From NCBI GenBank assembly GCA_021795235.1, contig JAJYPP010000022.1, positions 1 to 42,299 on the forward strand: a stretch of 42,299 bases of DNA. The letters are read 5' to 3'. This DNA is from a bacterium (GTDB lineage Bacteria; Chloroflexota; Dormibacteria; Aeolococcales; Bog-877). A program made the translations under genes and the position numbers. Numbering within the stretch: the first letter of the stretch is position 1; every line of letters starts with the position of its first letter. The notes under the pieces were generated by a model. That model did not search any database and was not told the origin of the DNA. It saw only the letters and a list, made by a program, of their open reading frames with translations. Below, one piece after another: positions 6,886-15,504 of this stretch.

Positions 6886-7676
6886 GGAGCGGGCAGCTGG
6901 AAGAATCCCCGGGTGTTGCGAGTGGCGGCCTCGGCCAGGGTGTCCAGGCACTCCCCGCGCTCGATCGCCGCACGGCTGGCGGTGGCGGCCACCAGGGCGG
7001 GCTCGCATACCGATCCCCGGTGGGGTTCGGGAGCCAGGAACGGGCTGTCGGTCTCCAGCAGCAGCAGGTCGGTGGGCACCACCTTCAGAGCGGCCCTGAG
7101 ATCGTGGGCGGAGCGGAAGGTCAGATTCCCGGCGAACGAGCACAGGAGCCCGCGCCGGCTCGCCTCCTCGGCGAACCCAGAATCACCGCTGAAGCAGTGC
7201 AGCATCACCGGGACCGTGGGCCCGGAGTCGATGAGCTCCAGCAACTCCTGGTGAGCGTGGCGCAGGTGGGCGACCACTGGCCGGCCCACCTCCTGGGCCA
7301 GCGCCAGCATGGAGGAGAACATCTCCCGCTGGATTGCCCGCGGAGTCTCCAGGTGTCCGGGCCGGAGCAGATAGTCGAGCCCGATCTCGCCCACCGCGAC
7401 AGCCTTGGGATGGCTCAACAGCTGGCGCAGATCCTCCACCTCGGAGTCGGTCGGAGGTCGGGGGTTGATGGGGTGCCAGCCCACCGTGAAGAAGACCTCG
7501 GGATGGAGATCCGCCAGCCTTGAAGCCTCCTGGCTGTCGGTCAAACCATCCCCGCTGGTCACCACCTGGTGCACCCCCGCGCGGTGGGCTCGGGCCAGGG
7601 CGTCCACCACCGACACACCCCGGCGGGCCATCTCGTCCAGATGGCAGTGGGCGTCGACCAGGGCCAGATCAGCCAT
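6882..7676 (-). CDS. tatD: TatD-family metal-dependent hydrolase / DNase
   Basis: The product has 264 residues with the amidohydrolase-type metal ligands in order: DAHCHLD near residue 8, the acid in AVGEIGLDY, the His in VVAHLRHAH, LHCFSGD, and LETDSPFLAPEPHRG near residue 205. Family members act as 3'-5' exonucleases on DNA/RNA or as uncharacterised hydrolases with two divalent metals. The ATG at 7676 overlaps the rsmI end by 8 nt, and the stop overlaps the ksgA start. The tatD-ksgA order is common in bacteria, often together with metG, which is not in this window. Confidence 0.92.
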   Translation of the reverse strand: MADLALVDAHCHLDEMARRGVSVVDALARAHRAGVHQVVTSGDGLTDSQEASRLADLHPEVFFTVGWHPINPRPPTDSEVEDLRQLLSHPKAVAVGEIGLDYLLRPGHLETPRAIQREMFSSMLALAQEVGRPVVAHLRHAHQELLELIDSGPTVPVMLHCFSGDSGFAEEASRRGLLCSFAGNLTFRSAHDLRAALKVVPTDLLLLETDSPFLAPEPHRGSVCEPALVAATASRAAIERGECLDTLAEAATRNTRGFFQLPAP

Positions 7677-8361
7677 CTTGTGCTCGGGTGGCCCGAGCCC
7701 GAGGCGGGCTCTCCACCACCACCGTGCACTCACCCAGCGGGGGCTCCTCCCGAAAGCCCCGCGCCAGCTGGGCGGCGGTGCCCAGGTACCAGGTCTCATG
7801 GAGCTTGGAGATCTCCCGGGCGACCGCCAGCCGCCTTCCACCCAACGGCTCCGCCAGCCACTCCAACGTGGTCGCCAGGCGATGCGGTGACTCGTAGAAG
7901 ACCACGGCGAACGCTCCGGCCGCATCCAGCAGGCGCAGCACCTTGCTCCGCTGCCGGGGGGGGAAGCCCAGGAAGGTGAATCGGTCCGCGCGCAGCCCGC
8001 TGGCGGCGACCGCAGCCACCGCCGCGGAGGGGCCCGGGACCGCCAGCACGGTGAAGCCGGCCCGGCGGGCGGCGTCGACCACCTCGCGTCCGGGGTCGGA
8101 GACCGCGGGCATGCCGGCGTCCGAGATCAGGGCCACGTCGCCCTCCTGGAGTGCATCCAGGACCCTTGCGATGCGCTGCGCCTCCTGCTCCCCCGGCAGG
8201 GAGATGTAACGGGGATGAGCCCCGATCGCGGCCAGCAGCCTGCCGCTGTGGCGGGTGTCCTCGGCCACCACCACCGGCGACTGCCTCAGTATCTCGGCCG
8301 CGCGCGGCGAGAGGTCACCGCGGTTCCCGATCGGCGTGGCCACCACATGCAGGGTGCCCAC
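7669..8361 (-). CDS. rsmI: 16S rRNA 2'-O-ribose C1402 methyltransferase
   Basis: The product has 230 residues, slightly shorter than many homologues (about 270-290) because the C-terminal extension is absent. The family opening VATPIGNRGDLSPRA, the motif VVAEDTRHSGRLL, the SAM-pocket loop LISDAGMPAVSDPG, and VPGPSAAVAAVAASGL with FLGFPPR are all present. The enzyme methylates C1402 in the decoding centre and supports accurate initiation. It starts 5 nt after nadE and its end overlaps tatD, so it is within the coupled array. Confidence 0.95.
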   Translation of the reverse strand: MGTLHVVATPIGNRGDLSPRAAEILRQSPVVVAEDTRHSGRLLAAIGAHPRYISLPGEQEAQRIARVLDALQEGDVALISDAGMPAVSDPGREVVDAARRAGFTVLAVPGPSAAVAAVAASGLRADRFTFLGFPPRQRSKVLRLLDAAGAFAVVFYESPHRLATTLEWLAEPLGGRRLAVAREISKLHETWYLGTAAQLARGFREEPPLGECTVVVESPPRARATRAQDG

Positions 8362-8366
8362 CTCGC

Positions 8367-9188
8367 TCAGTGGCCCCAGTCCCGGGGATACCGGAAGTCA
8401 ATCTCGATGGTGCGGGAGGACAGCTTGGCGATCAGCGGAGGCCGCCGCTTGAACTGGTTGCGGCGCACCCGCTGCAGCACTGCCTGCACCACCCCGGATG
8501 GCAGGCCCAGCTCCAGGAGTTGATCCGGCGGCTCGCGCCGGTCCACCAGGTGGTAGAGGACGAGGTCGGCCTGAGCATAGGTGAAGCCCAGGTCGTCCTC
8601 GTCGAGCTGGCCTTCGAAGAGGTCGGCGGAGGGGCGCTTGGCCAGCAGCTTGGGAGGCAGCTGGAGATGATCGGCCAGCTGGTAGAGCTGGGTCTTGTAG
8701 AGATCCCCGAGCGGGTTCAGGGCATGCGCCATGTCGCCAAAGAGCGTGCCGTAGCCCAGCAGCAGCTCAGACTTGTTGGAGGTGCCCAGGACCAGCATGG
8801 AGTGGTCCTGGGAGATGTCGTACACCACCGCCATCCTCTCCCGGGCCATCTTGTTGCCCCGCCTGGTCTGGTCGTCGGTCGGGCGGGCCTCGAAGTAGGC
8901 GTCGATCTGAGGGGTGATATCCACCACCTGCAGCTGAGTCCCGAGGGCGTCGGCCACCAGCTGGGCGTCGCCCAGGCTGTCGCTCGAGCTCTGGCGGTAC
9001 GGCATGGCGACGCCGTGGACCGCCTTTGGCCCCAGCGCCTCCACCGCCAGCCAGTAGGCGAGCGCGGAGTCGATCCCGCCCGAGACCGCCACCACCACCC
9101 CCAGGGCGCCCACCTTGAGCACCTCGTCACGAATGAAGGCCTTCAGGATCCGGCGCACCAGCTCCGGGTTGATCTCCAGCTCAGTCAC
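8367..9188 (-). CDS. nadE: NAD+ synthetase (ATP-pyrophosphatase domain)
   Basis: It amidates nicotinic acid adenine dinucleotide to NAD+ in the last step of NAD synthesis. The P-loop-like PP motif VVAVSGGIDSALAYW lies near residue 40, followed by LVLGTSNKSELLLGYGT and GDMAHALNPLGDLYK, all typical; 273 aa matches the stand-alone synthetase domain. The GTG start overlaps the stop of the upstream nitrilase-fold gene by 8 nt, and the frame is open into that gene but with shadow sequence only. The lack of a fused glutaminase domain together with that neighbour suggests the ammonia source is the separate upstream subunit. Confidence 0.93.
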   Translation of the reverse strand: MTELEINPELVRRILKAFIRDEVLKVGALGVVVAVSGGIDSALAYWLAVEALGPKAVHGVAMPYRQSSSDSLGDAQLVADALGTQLQVVDITPQIDAYFEARPTDDQTRRGNKMARERMAVVYDISQDHSMLVLGTSNKSELLLGYGTLFGDMAHALNPLGDLYKTQLYQLADHLQLPPKLLAKRPSADLFEGQLDEDDLGFTYAQADLVLYHLVDRREPPDQLLELGLPSGVVQAVLQRVRRNQFKRRPPLIAKLSSRTIEIDFRYPRDWGH

Positions 9189-10062
9189 CCGCGCTCCCCA
9201 GGAACGCGCGCAGAATCTCCACCCGCTCATCCCGCAGCAGCGGGTAGGCGATCCGGGCCTGCCGCAGCAGACGTCGGTCCAGCTCGACCCGGGTGACTTC
9301 GGCCTGGTCGGAGGCGGGGCCAGCGAGGGTCTCCCCCTCCGGCCCGTGCAGCGAGCTCCCGCCCCAGAAGTATTGGCCGTCTTCGAATCCCACCCGGTTG
9401 CAGTAGGCGAGAAAGGTGGTGAAGAGGGCTGAGTACGTTCGCAGCATCGCGGCCCACAGGGTCGCGGTCCCCAGCTCCAGGTCACCGGCGGACACCCCCC
9501 GACCGGGGCTGGCCGACGGGCAGACGATCAAGTCCACCCCCTGGCGGCTGAGGATGTAGGGGAGGGTGGGATGCCACAGGTCCTCACAGATGAGCGTCCC
9601 AACCCGCCAGGTTCCGGCCTCGCGAAACTGCAGGTCGATCGCCTGGACCTGGGACCCGGTCGCCAGGTAACGCTGCTCGTCGAACATCCCATAGGTGGGG
9701 AGGTAGACCTTGCGGTGAACGTGGCTGACCCCCTCCGAGCCCAGGATCACCGCGGAGTTGAAGAAGAGGTGGTCGCGAGACTCCACGACCGCCCCCACCA
9801 CCGCCTGGGCGCGGCCGGCGGCTCGCGCCAACCGCGCCAGCTCCGGTCCGTCCAGCCGCAGCGCCGTCTCCGGCACCAGATCCTTCAGGAAGTACCCGCA
9901 GAGGCTGAGCTCAGAGAACAGCACCAGGTCCTGGCCGGCCCGCGACTCCTCGGCGAGCCGGTCAGCGGTTGCCTCCAGGTTGTGTCGCAGGTCGCCCAGG
10001 CGCGGGGCCTGCTGGACCAAGGAGACGCGCAGAGGCCGCACCTGGTCCCGGTCAGCCACCAC
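9181..10062 (-). CDS. Nitrilase-superfamily amidohydrolase, probable glutaminase partner of NadE
   Basis: The product has 293 residues with the full carbon-nitrogen hydrolase triad: Glu in LVLFSELSLCGY (about residue 47), Lys in HRKVYLPTYGMFDE, and Cys in GTLICEDLWHP (about residue 157). The YGMFDEQRY context is like that of the glutaminase domain of two-domain NAD synthetases. GTG at 10062 is preferred because GGAGG lies 6 nt upstream; a second GTG follows directly at 10059. It overlaps both dinG (11 nt) and nadE (8 nt), so it is likely co-translated. Function as the ammonia-supplying subunit is inferred from fold and neighbour; a general amidase is possible. Confidence 0.85.
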   Translation of the reverse strand: MVADRDQVRPLRVSLVQQAPRLGDLRHNLEATADRLAEESRAGQDLVLFSELSLCGYFLKDLVPETALRLDGPELARLARAAGRAQAVVGAVVESRDHLFFNSAVILGSEGVSHVHRKVYLPTYGMFDEQRYLATGSQVQAIDLQFREAGTWRVGTLICEDLWHPTLPYILSRQGVDLIVCPSASPGRGVSAGDLELGTATLWAAMLRTYSALFTTFLAYCNRVGFEDGQYFWGGSSLHGPEGETLAGPASDQAEVTRVELDRRLLRQARIAYPLLRDERVEILRAFLGSAGD

Positions 10063-12793
10063 CTGGCACCTCCGCCCTAGCCACAAAGGCGCTCACCACC
10101 CCGGCCACCTCATCCACCGGATCGTAGTTGAATGTGGCATGGGGCAGGGCGGCGACGAAGCTCTCCCCGTAGCTCTTCTCCAGAATGCGAGGGTCGCAGA
10201 TGACCACCGCCCCGCGGTCGCCGTGACCTCGGACCAGCCGGCCGAAGCCCTGCTTCAGGCGCAGCACCGCCTCCGGCAGCGAGAGGCGGGAGAAGGAGTC
10301 CGACAGGCCCCGAGAGCGAGCCTGGAAGATGGGGTCGGTGGGCACCGGGAAGGGCAGCTTGTCGATCACGACGCACTGCAGAACGTCTCCGGGCAGATCG
10401 ATGCCCTCCCAGAAGCTGTTGGTGCCCAGCAGCACGGTCCTGCCATGCTGGCGGAAATTGCGCAGCAACTGGTTGCGGGTCCCGTCCAGGCCCTGACCCA
10501 AGACCACTATCCCCTTGTTCTGCAGCCGTCCGCGCAGCTGTTGATGGACCTCGCGCAGCGCCTGATAGCCGGTGAAGAGCACCAGGGTCCTACCCCCCAG
10601 GGCCTCGGCCAACTCGCCCACCATCCGGGCCACCACCGAAGCGTGCCGGGGATCGCCCTGACCGGGAATCCCGCGGGGCAGGCAGCACAGGGATTGATGG
10701 TGGTAGTCGAACGGGGAGTCGAGCACCAACTCCTCGGCGCCGCCGACTCCCAGACGGTCGCGGATGTACCGGAACGATCCCGCCACCGCCAGGGTGGCCG
10801 AGGTCAGCACCACCGTCTGGCACTGGTCGAACAGGTTTGCGCGCAACGACATCGCCACCTCGACCGGAGCCGTGCGCAGCACGGCTCGGTCGCCTCGCTC
10901 CACCTCGACCCACACCACCTGGGGACCCGGCTCCTCCTCGGCAGCGGCCCCCAGAGCGGCGGCGCAGAGGCGAGCCATGCCGTTCAGAGCCTCGCCCGCC
11001 AGCAGACATTCTCTAGCGGCGTTGTCGGGCTGAGGAAAGAGCGACCCCGCAATCGACTTTTCCTCGCCGGCTCGCCGCAGCCCGGCACTCGCCGCATCCA
11101 GGGCGCGCGCCATCCTCTGCAGGGACTTGGCGGCGCGCGGCCAGCTCGCGTGCTGAGCCAGCTTTGGGTTCACAATGGCCTGGGCATAGCCCCGGCCCGG
11201 CTCCCCGCCGGTCAAAGTCCGGAGGTCGCCGAAGGCGGCGACCGCGGTCTGCCGGGCAGCCTGGAGCTTCTCGGTGAGTTCCACCTCCCCCAGGGCGGGA
11301 AGACGGTCGACGACCGCCACCACCGAGCCCAGCGTGAGGCGTTTGCCCTGGGCCTGGGTGGCGGCCTCTTCCAGATGGTGAGCCTCGTCCACGATCAGGC
11401 GATGGAACTCCGGGAGCACCGCTCCTCCACTGTCGGCGTCGGTGAGCAAGAGCGCATGGTTGACGATCACCAGGTCCGCTTCCCTGGCCTCCAGCCGAGC
11501 CCTGGCCATGAAGCAACGCCGGTCTCGCCAGTTGTGGCAGGCCGGCCCCAGGCAGTCGTCCACGTTGGACCCAACCCGCTCCCAGAACTCCGGGTCCCTG
11601 CCCGCCAGGCGAAGTTCACTGCGATCACCGGTTCTGGTCTGCCTGGACCAGACCAGGATCCGGACCTTGAAGCGGAGCTCGTCGGCATCCTTGAGACGGC
11701 CGCCGGCTGGGCTCGCCCGAAGCCAGCGCTCCAGGCGCCTCAGGCTAAGGTAGTTGCCCCGCCCCTTGAGCACCGCGGCCGAGACCGGCAGCGGTCGAGC
11801 CTCCTCCAGCTTGGGTAGGTCCTGGTGCAGCAGCTGCTCCTGCAGGGTGATCGTGTGGGTGGAGATCACCACCCGCTCCCCCCGCCTGGCCGCCCACTCG
11901 CGAGCCGGCAAGAGGTAGGCCAGCGACTTGCCAACCCCGGTCCCCGCCTCCACCAGCAGCTCCTGCTCGCGCTGGAAGGCCTGGGTCACCGCCAGCGCCA
12001 TCTGCTGCTGCTCCTCTCGGAGCTCGAACTCAGGATTGGCGGACGCCAGCAGGCCACCGGGGTCGAAGGCGTCGTGGACGAAGCCCAGATCGAGCTCCCC
12101 TGGGGGAGCGGCCTCGGGGCCGGGTCGACCCCTGCGGGGTGGTGTACCGGTGGCGGTCCGCCGCTCCGCCGGGCGCCGGGGGTTGGCCTCCAGCTGCGCC
12201 GCCATGAACTGGCCCGCGATCCAGGCTCCATCGCGGCAGAGATCCACAACCTGCTGCTGCAGCTCTTTGGGCAGGTCCACGGCCAGCTCCACCAGCCGCC
12301 ACAACAGCAGCCGGGTAGCCTCGGCATCGGAGAGCGCCCGATGAGGACGGTCGTGCATCAGCTCAAGGCTGCGACTCAACTCCTCCAGACTGTGGCTCGG
12401 CGCCTCGGGCATGAAGACCCGGGCGAGCTCGGAGGTGTCGATCGCCGCCCGATGCGCGAAGGCCTCCGGCAGCACCTCGGCACAGAAGGCGACATCGAAG
12501 GAGACCCCGTGGCCCACCAGCAGGCTGCCCTCACAGAACATGGCCAGCTCCGCCACGGCCTCCGCCGGCACCGGCTGGCCGGTCAGGTCCGAGTCGCGCA
12601 ACCCACAGAGGCGTTGGACCACCAGGGGGATGGGCTGACCAGGGTCGACCAGGGTCGAGTAGGAGTCGAGCACCCCAGCCTGATCGAACTTCACCGCCCC
12701 GATCTCGATGATCCGGTCGGACTTGGCGGACAACCCGGTGGTCTCCAGATCAAAGGAGACATAGGTCGGAGCCGACTGGTTGGAGGAGATCAT
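10052..12793 (-). CDS. dinG: DinG-type ATP-dependent helicase fused to a DEDD 3'-5' exonuclease
   Basis: The product has 913 residues. Residues 1-180 are an epsilon-like exonuclease: SFDLETTGL (ExoI), HGVSFDVAF (ExoII) and HRALSDAEAT (ExoIII). A linker follows, then an SF2 XPD/DinG helicase with Walker A VEAGTGVGKSLAYLLP, LIVDEAHHLEEA (motif II) and a motif-VI-like QGFGRLVRGHGDRGAVV near the end. Three cysteines in DDCLGPACHNWRDRRCF lie where DinG/XPD iron-sulfur ligands occur; a fourth is not obvious. The ATG at 12793 has AGGTG 6 nt upstream; a GTG 9 nt further 5' lacks a site. This exonuclease-helicase fusion is known in Gram-positive lineages. Confidence 0.93.
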   Translation of the reverse strand: MISSNQSAPTYVSFDLETTGLSAKSDRIIEIGAVKFDQAGVLDSYSTLVDPGQPIPLVVQRLCGLRDSDLTGQPVPAEAVAELAMFCEGSLLVGHGVSFDVAFCAEVLPEAFAHRAAIDTSELARVFMPEAPSHSLEELSRSLELMHDRPHRALSDAEATRLLLWRLVELAVDLPKELQQQVVDLCRDGAWIAGQFMAAQLEANPRRPAERRTATGTPPRRGRPGPEAAPPGELDLGFVHDAFDPGGLLASANPEFELREEQQQMALAVTQAFQREQELLVEAGTGVGKSLAYLLPAREWAARRGERVVISTHTITLQEQLLHQDLPKLEEARPLPVSAAVLKGRGNYLSLRRLERWLRASPAGGRLKDADELRFKVRILVWSRQTRTGDRSELRLAGRDPEFWERVGSNVDDCLGPACHNWRDRRCFMARARLEAREADLVIVNHALLLTDADSGGAVLPEFHRLIVDEAHHLEEAATQAQGKRLTLGSVVAVVDRLPALGEVELTEKLQAARQTAVAAFGDLRTLTGGEPGRGYAQAIVNPKLAQHASWPRAAKSLQRMARALDAASAGLRRAGEEKSIAGSLFPQPDNAARECLLAGEALNGMARLCAAALGAAAEEEPGPQVVWVEVERGDRAVLRTAPVEVAMSLRANLFDQCQTVVLTSATLAVAGSFRYIRDRLGVGGAEELVLDSPFDYHHQSLCCLPRGIPGQGDPRHASVVARMVGELAEALGGRTLVLFTGYQALREVHQQLRGRLQNKGIVVLGQGLDGTRNQLLRNFRQHGRTVLLGTNSFWEGIDLPGDVLQCVVIDKLPFPVPTDPIFQARSRGLSDSFSRLSLPEAVLRLKQGFGRLVRGHGDRGAVVICDPRILEKSYGESFVAALPHATFNYDPVDEVAGVVSAFVARAEVPGGG

Positions 12794-12824
12794 GAGCTGC
12801 ACCTACCTTAGAGACCAGCCGTGA

Positions 12825-13514
12825 TCAGCCGTGGCCCGGGTTCAGGTCACCGCAGGCAGCCAGCACCAGGGCGACCACCTCGGTGGCGGAGATCGATCCG
12901 GTGTCGATGACCAGGGCTCCTTCCGGCACCGCCAGCGGCGCGTTGGGGCGGCGGCTGTCGCTCTGGTCCCGAGCCACCACCTCCTCCGCCAGGAGAGCGT
13001 CGGAGGTGGGCAGCCCGCGCCGGTCCAGCTCCTGGCGGCGTCGCTCCAGCCGCACCCATGGCGGAGCGTCCAGGTAGAACTTGCGGTCAGCGGCGGGGAA
13101 TACCACGGTGCCGGTGTCCCGTCCGACCGCCACCACGCCGCCGCCGCCGGCCTCTCGCTGGCGCTCCAGCAGCGCGGCCCGGACCGGCCCCAGGCCTGCC
13201 GCCAGAGCCAGCCGCAAGGACAGCTGCGGGTCCCAGAGCTCCAGGTCCAGCGGAGAGCCGTCGACCATGGCGCGCCAGCCCTGTGCCTCCGGATCGGTGT
13301 TCACCTCGACCTCAAACGCCTGCGCCAGGGCCGCCAGCCCAGACTCATCGTCTGGTCGCAGGCCCGCCCGGGCGGCCGCCACGGTGAGCGCGCGGTAGAA
13401 GATGCCGGTGTCCAGGAAGGGGAGCTCCAGGCTCCGCGCCACCTGCCGGCCCACGGTGGACTTGCCCACCCCGGCGGGTCCGTCGATGGTGACGACCGCA
13501 CCACCCCCGCTCAC
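12825..13514 (-). CDS. cmk: Cytidylate kinase
   Basis: It phosphorylates CMP/dCMP for RNA, DNA and lipid precursor synthesis. The product has 229 residues with the P-loop TIDGPAGVGKSTVGRQVA at the N-terminus, LDTGIFYRALT (nucleotide-site loop), VAVGRDTGTVVFPAADRKF and a final LERRRQELDRRG lid region with DQSDSRRPNAPL, all family marks. The GTG start overlaps the rluB stop as GTGA. The rluB-cmk order, usually followed by der or plsC, is common; here dinG follows after 31 nt. Confidence 0.95.
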   Translation of the reverse strand: MSGGGAVVTIDGPAGVGKSTVGRQVARSLELPFLDTGIFYRALTVAAARAGLRPDDESGLAALAQAFEVEVNTDPEAQGWRAMVDGSPLDLELWDPQLSLRLALAAGLGPVRAALLERQREAGGGGVVAVGRDTGTVVFPAADRKFYLDAPPWVRLERRRQELDRRGLPTSDALLAEEVVARDQSDSRRPNAPLAVPEGALVIDTGSISATEVVALVLAACGDLNPGHG

Positions 13515-14236
13515 AGGTGCACCAGCTCCCGAAGCCGCCGCACCTCGGCCCGGCTGAGCTCGCGGACCGAGCCCTCCGGCTGGGTGCCCAGCCGGACTCC
13601 CGCGACCTCAACCCTGACCAGGTCGGTGAGTGGGATCCCGACCACGGAGCACATCCGGCGCACCTCCCGATGTCTGCCTTCGGCGATCACGACCTCCAGA
13701 ATCGTCCGCCGGGAGCTCTGTCTGGACACCTTGATCGAAATCGGGTGGGTGGGCCCGTCATCCAGCACCGGGCCCGCCCGCAGCTGCTCCACCTGACGCG
13801 ATGCGACCGGCCCGGGGACGGTGAGCCGGTAGGTCTTGGGCACGCCGTAGCGCGGATGGGTGAGACGCATCGCCAGGTCTCCATCGTCGGTGAGCAGGAT
13901 CAGACCGCGGGAGTCGATGTCGAGCCGACCCACGGGGAACAGGCCCCGAGCCTCGGTGGCGAAGTCCAGCACCGTCGGCCGCCCGCCTGGGTCGCGAACC
14001 GTGGAGACGACCCCGGCCGGCTTGTTGAGCGCCAGGTAGCGCCGGGGTGGCGGCTCGGCCGCAACCGCCGCTCCATCCACTGTCACCCGGTCCCGACTGG
14101 GGTCCACCAGCATCCCATGGGGGGGTGCGGTCTGCCCGTTGACGGCGACCCGCCCCTCCGCCAGCAAGCGGTCCGCCGCCCGTCGCGAGGCGATCCCGGA
14201 CCTGGCCAGGAACCGGCCCAGGCGCTCAGCGGGCAT
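13511..14236 (-). CDS. rluB: 23S rRNA pseudouridine synthase, RluB/RsuA family
   Basis: The product has 241 residues. An S4 RNA-binding domain (ERLGRFLARSGIASRRAAD) precedes the RsuA-type catalytic domain with LALNKPAGVVST and the catalytic Asp in FPVGRLDIDSRGLILLT, then EGRHREVRRMC near the C-terminus. Members make one pseudouridine in 23S (RluB/E/F) or 16S rRNA (RsuA); placement behind scpB favours the RluB type of Gram-positive bacteria. The ATG overlaps the scpB end by 11 nt and the stop overlaps cmk. Confidence 0.93.
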   Translation of the reverse strand: MPAERLGRFLARSGIASRRAADRLLAEGRVAVNGQTAPPHGMLVDPSRDRVTVDGAAVAAEPPPRRYLALNKPAGVVSTVRDPGGRPTVLDFATEARGLFPVGRLDIDSRGLILLTDDGDLAMRLTHPRYGVPKTYRLTVPGPVASRQVEQLRAGPVLDDGPTHPISIKVSRQSSRRTILEVVIAEGRHREVRRMCSVVGIPLTDLVRVEVAGVRLGTQPEGSVRELSRAEVRRLRELVHL

Positions 14237-14801
14237 CGGTCGATCCCGCCTCTGCGGCTCTGGTCAACCATCCGTCCTCACCCGCCGACGGCAGGGGAGG
14301 CAGGTCCTCGGTGCGCGCGACTCCCACCACCTGCAGGAAGTGCATGGTGGTGCCGAACAGCCGGGCTCGGCCCGGGCCATCCGACCGCCCCACCTCGGCC
14401 ACCAGGTCATGGCGCTGCAGGCGCTCCAGGACGGCATCACAGTTGACCCCCCGGATGGCCTCGATCGCGGCCCTGGAGATCGGCTGGCGGTAGGCGACGA
14501 TCGCGAGGGTCTCCAGCGCCGGTCGCGACAGGCGGCTCGCCACCTCGGGGCGCACCGCCCGCTCCACTGCCCAGGCGGCCGCCGGGTGGCTCACCAGCTG
14601 CAGCTCGCCCAGGTGGTCCTGGAGCATGAGCCCAGTGCCCTCCAGCAGGACCGCGGCGATCGCCGCGACCTCGACCACCCGATCCTGGCCCACCTCCAGG
14701 GTCCGCCCCAGTTCGGCCACGGAGATCGGCTCCGCACGCACGAACAGCACCGCCAGCAGCGCCTGGGAGAGGCGCTCGACCTCGGCTCCCGCCTCAGCCA
14801 C
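14226..14801 (-). CDS. scpB: Segregation and condensation protein B
   Basis: The product has 191 residues forming the winged-helix kleisin partner of the SMC complex. Characteristic runs are ALLAVLFVRAEPISVAEL at the N-terminus and SRPALETLAIVAYRQPISRA, followed by IEAIRGVNCDAVLERL, which is the best-conserved ScpB segment. GTG at 14801 is selected by GAGGG about 7 nt upstream and overlaps the scpA stop by 8 nt; the frame is open further upstream but there it reads antisense-like shadow protein. It works with ScpA to load and organise the origin region. Confidence 0.93.
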   Translation of the reverse strand: MAEAGAEVERLSQALLAVLFVRAEPISVAELGRTLEVGQDRVVEVAAIAAVLLEGTGLMLQDHLGELQLVSHPAAAWAVERAVRPEVASRLSRPALETLAIVAYRQPISRAAIEAIRGVNCDAVLERLQRHDLVAEVGRSDGPGRARLFGTTMHFLQVVGVARTEDLPPLPSAGEDGWLTRAAEAGSTDAR

Positions 14802-15504
14802 CAGCGACCCTCGCGACCACGATCGGGGCGGTGACAGACTCCTGGTTGCAGTCGGCTTCCCCGTTCCATACCAGTTCCAGCAGCGCCAGGAAGAGGGCCA
14901 CCGCCTCCATGCGGTCCCGGGCCGAGGCGAACACGTCGTCGAAGTGCAGGGTGCCTCGCTCCCGGAGCAGCTCCCTGAGCTCGACCACCTTCTCTTCAAC
15001 GGTGTACGTGGGCATCGTAAGGCGCACCTCTTCCGCGTCCGGCAACCGCGCCAGCAGCTCCCCGAAGGCGAGAGCGAGCTGCTCCGGGGTCAGACGCAAC
15101 GAGGGCCGCGGCTCCACGGGCAGGCCCAGCACTCGCAGGAAGGCCCGGGGCCCGGCGCTGGCATCCGCCAGCAGGACTCCGGCCGCGGCTCTGAACATCC
15201 GGTACTCCTCCAGGCGAGCCCCGGGATCGGCATCCTCGAAGGCGGTCTCGGGCGCGGTCAAGCTGTCCTCGCTGAGGTCATCCATCCGCCGCCCCATCTT
15301 CAGCTCCAGCAGCCGGGTGAGCAGTTGCAGGGATTCTGCTGCCCAGAGCAGGTCCAGCTCCTGGGAGCGGTCGAGCACGCGCTCTCTCAGTCCGCGGCTG
15401 AGGTCCGACAGGCTGACCTCGCTGAGGTCGAGGTCGCCCCGCTGGGCCCGGGCCACCATCTCCCCCAGGCCGTCCAGGCGGACCAGGTCGTCACCAGGAC
15501 TCAC
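14794..15504 (-). CDS. scpA: Segregation and condensation protein A (kleisin)
   Basis: The product has 236 residues and is the bridging subunit between SMC heads. The first part has DLSEVSLSDLSRGLRERV and LQLLTRLLELKMGRRM (the ScpA LLE.KS.-like helix, here LELKMGRR), the middle is acidic, and the C-terminal winged helix ends with EAVALFLALLELVWNGE. The GTG start overlaps the recN stop as GTGA, and the stop overlaps scpB. No smc gene is in the window. The N-terminus seems a little short compared with some homologues, but the key helices are present. Confidence 0.9.
   Translation of the reverse strand: MSPGDDLVRLDGLGEMVARAQRGDLDLSEVSLSDLSRGLRERVLDRSQELDLLWAAESLQLLTRLLELKMGRRMDDLSEDSLTAPETAFEDADPGARLEEYRMFRAAAGVLLADASAGPRAFLRVLGLPVEPRPSLRLTPEQLALAFGELLARLPDAEEVRLTMPTYTVEEKVVELRELLRERGTLHFDDVFASARDRMEAVALFLALLELVWNGEADCNQESVTAPIVVARVAGG

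Noticed and set aside
9758-11818. 686-codon plus-strand open frame
   Set aside because: Lies opposite the nitrilase and dinG genes, whose motifs are complete; its translation is low-complexity.
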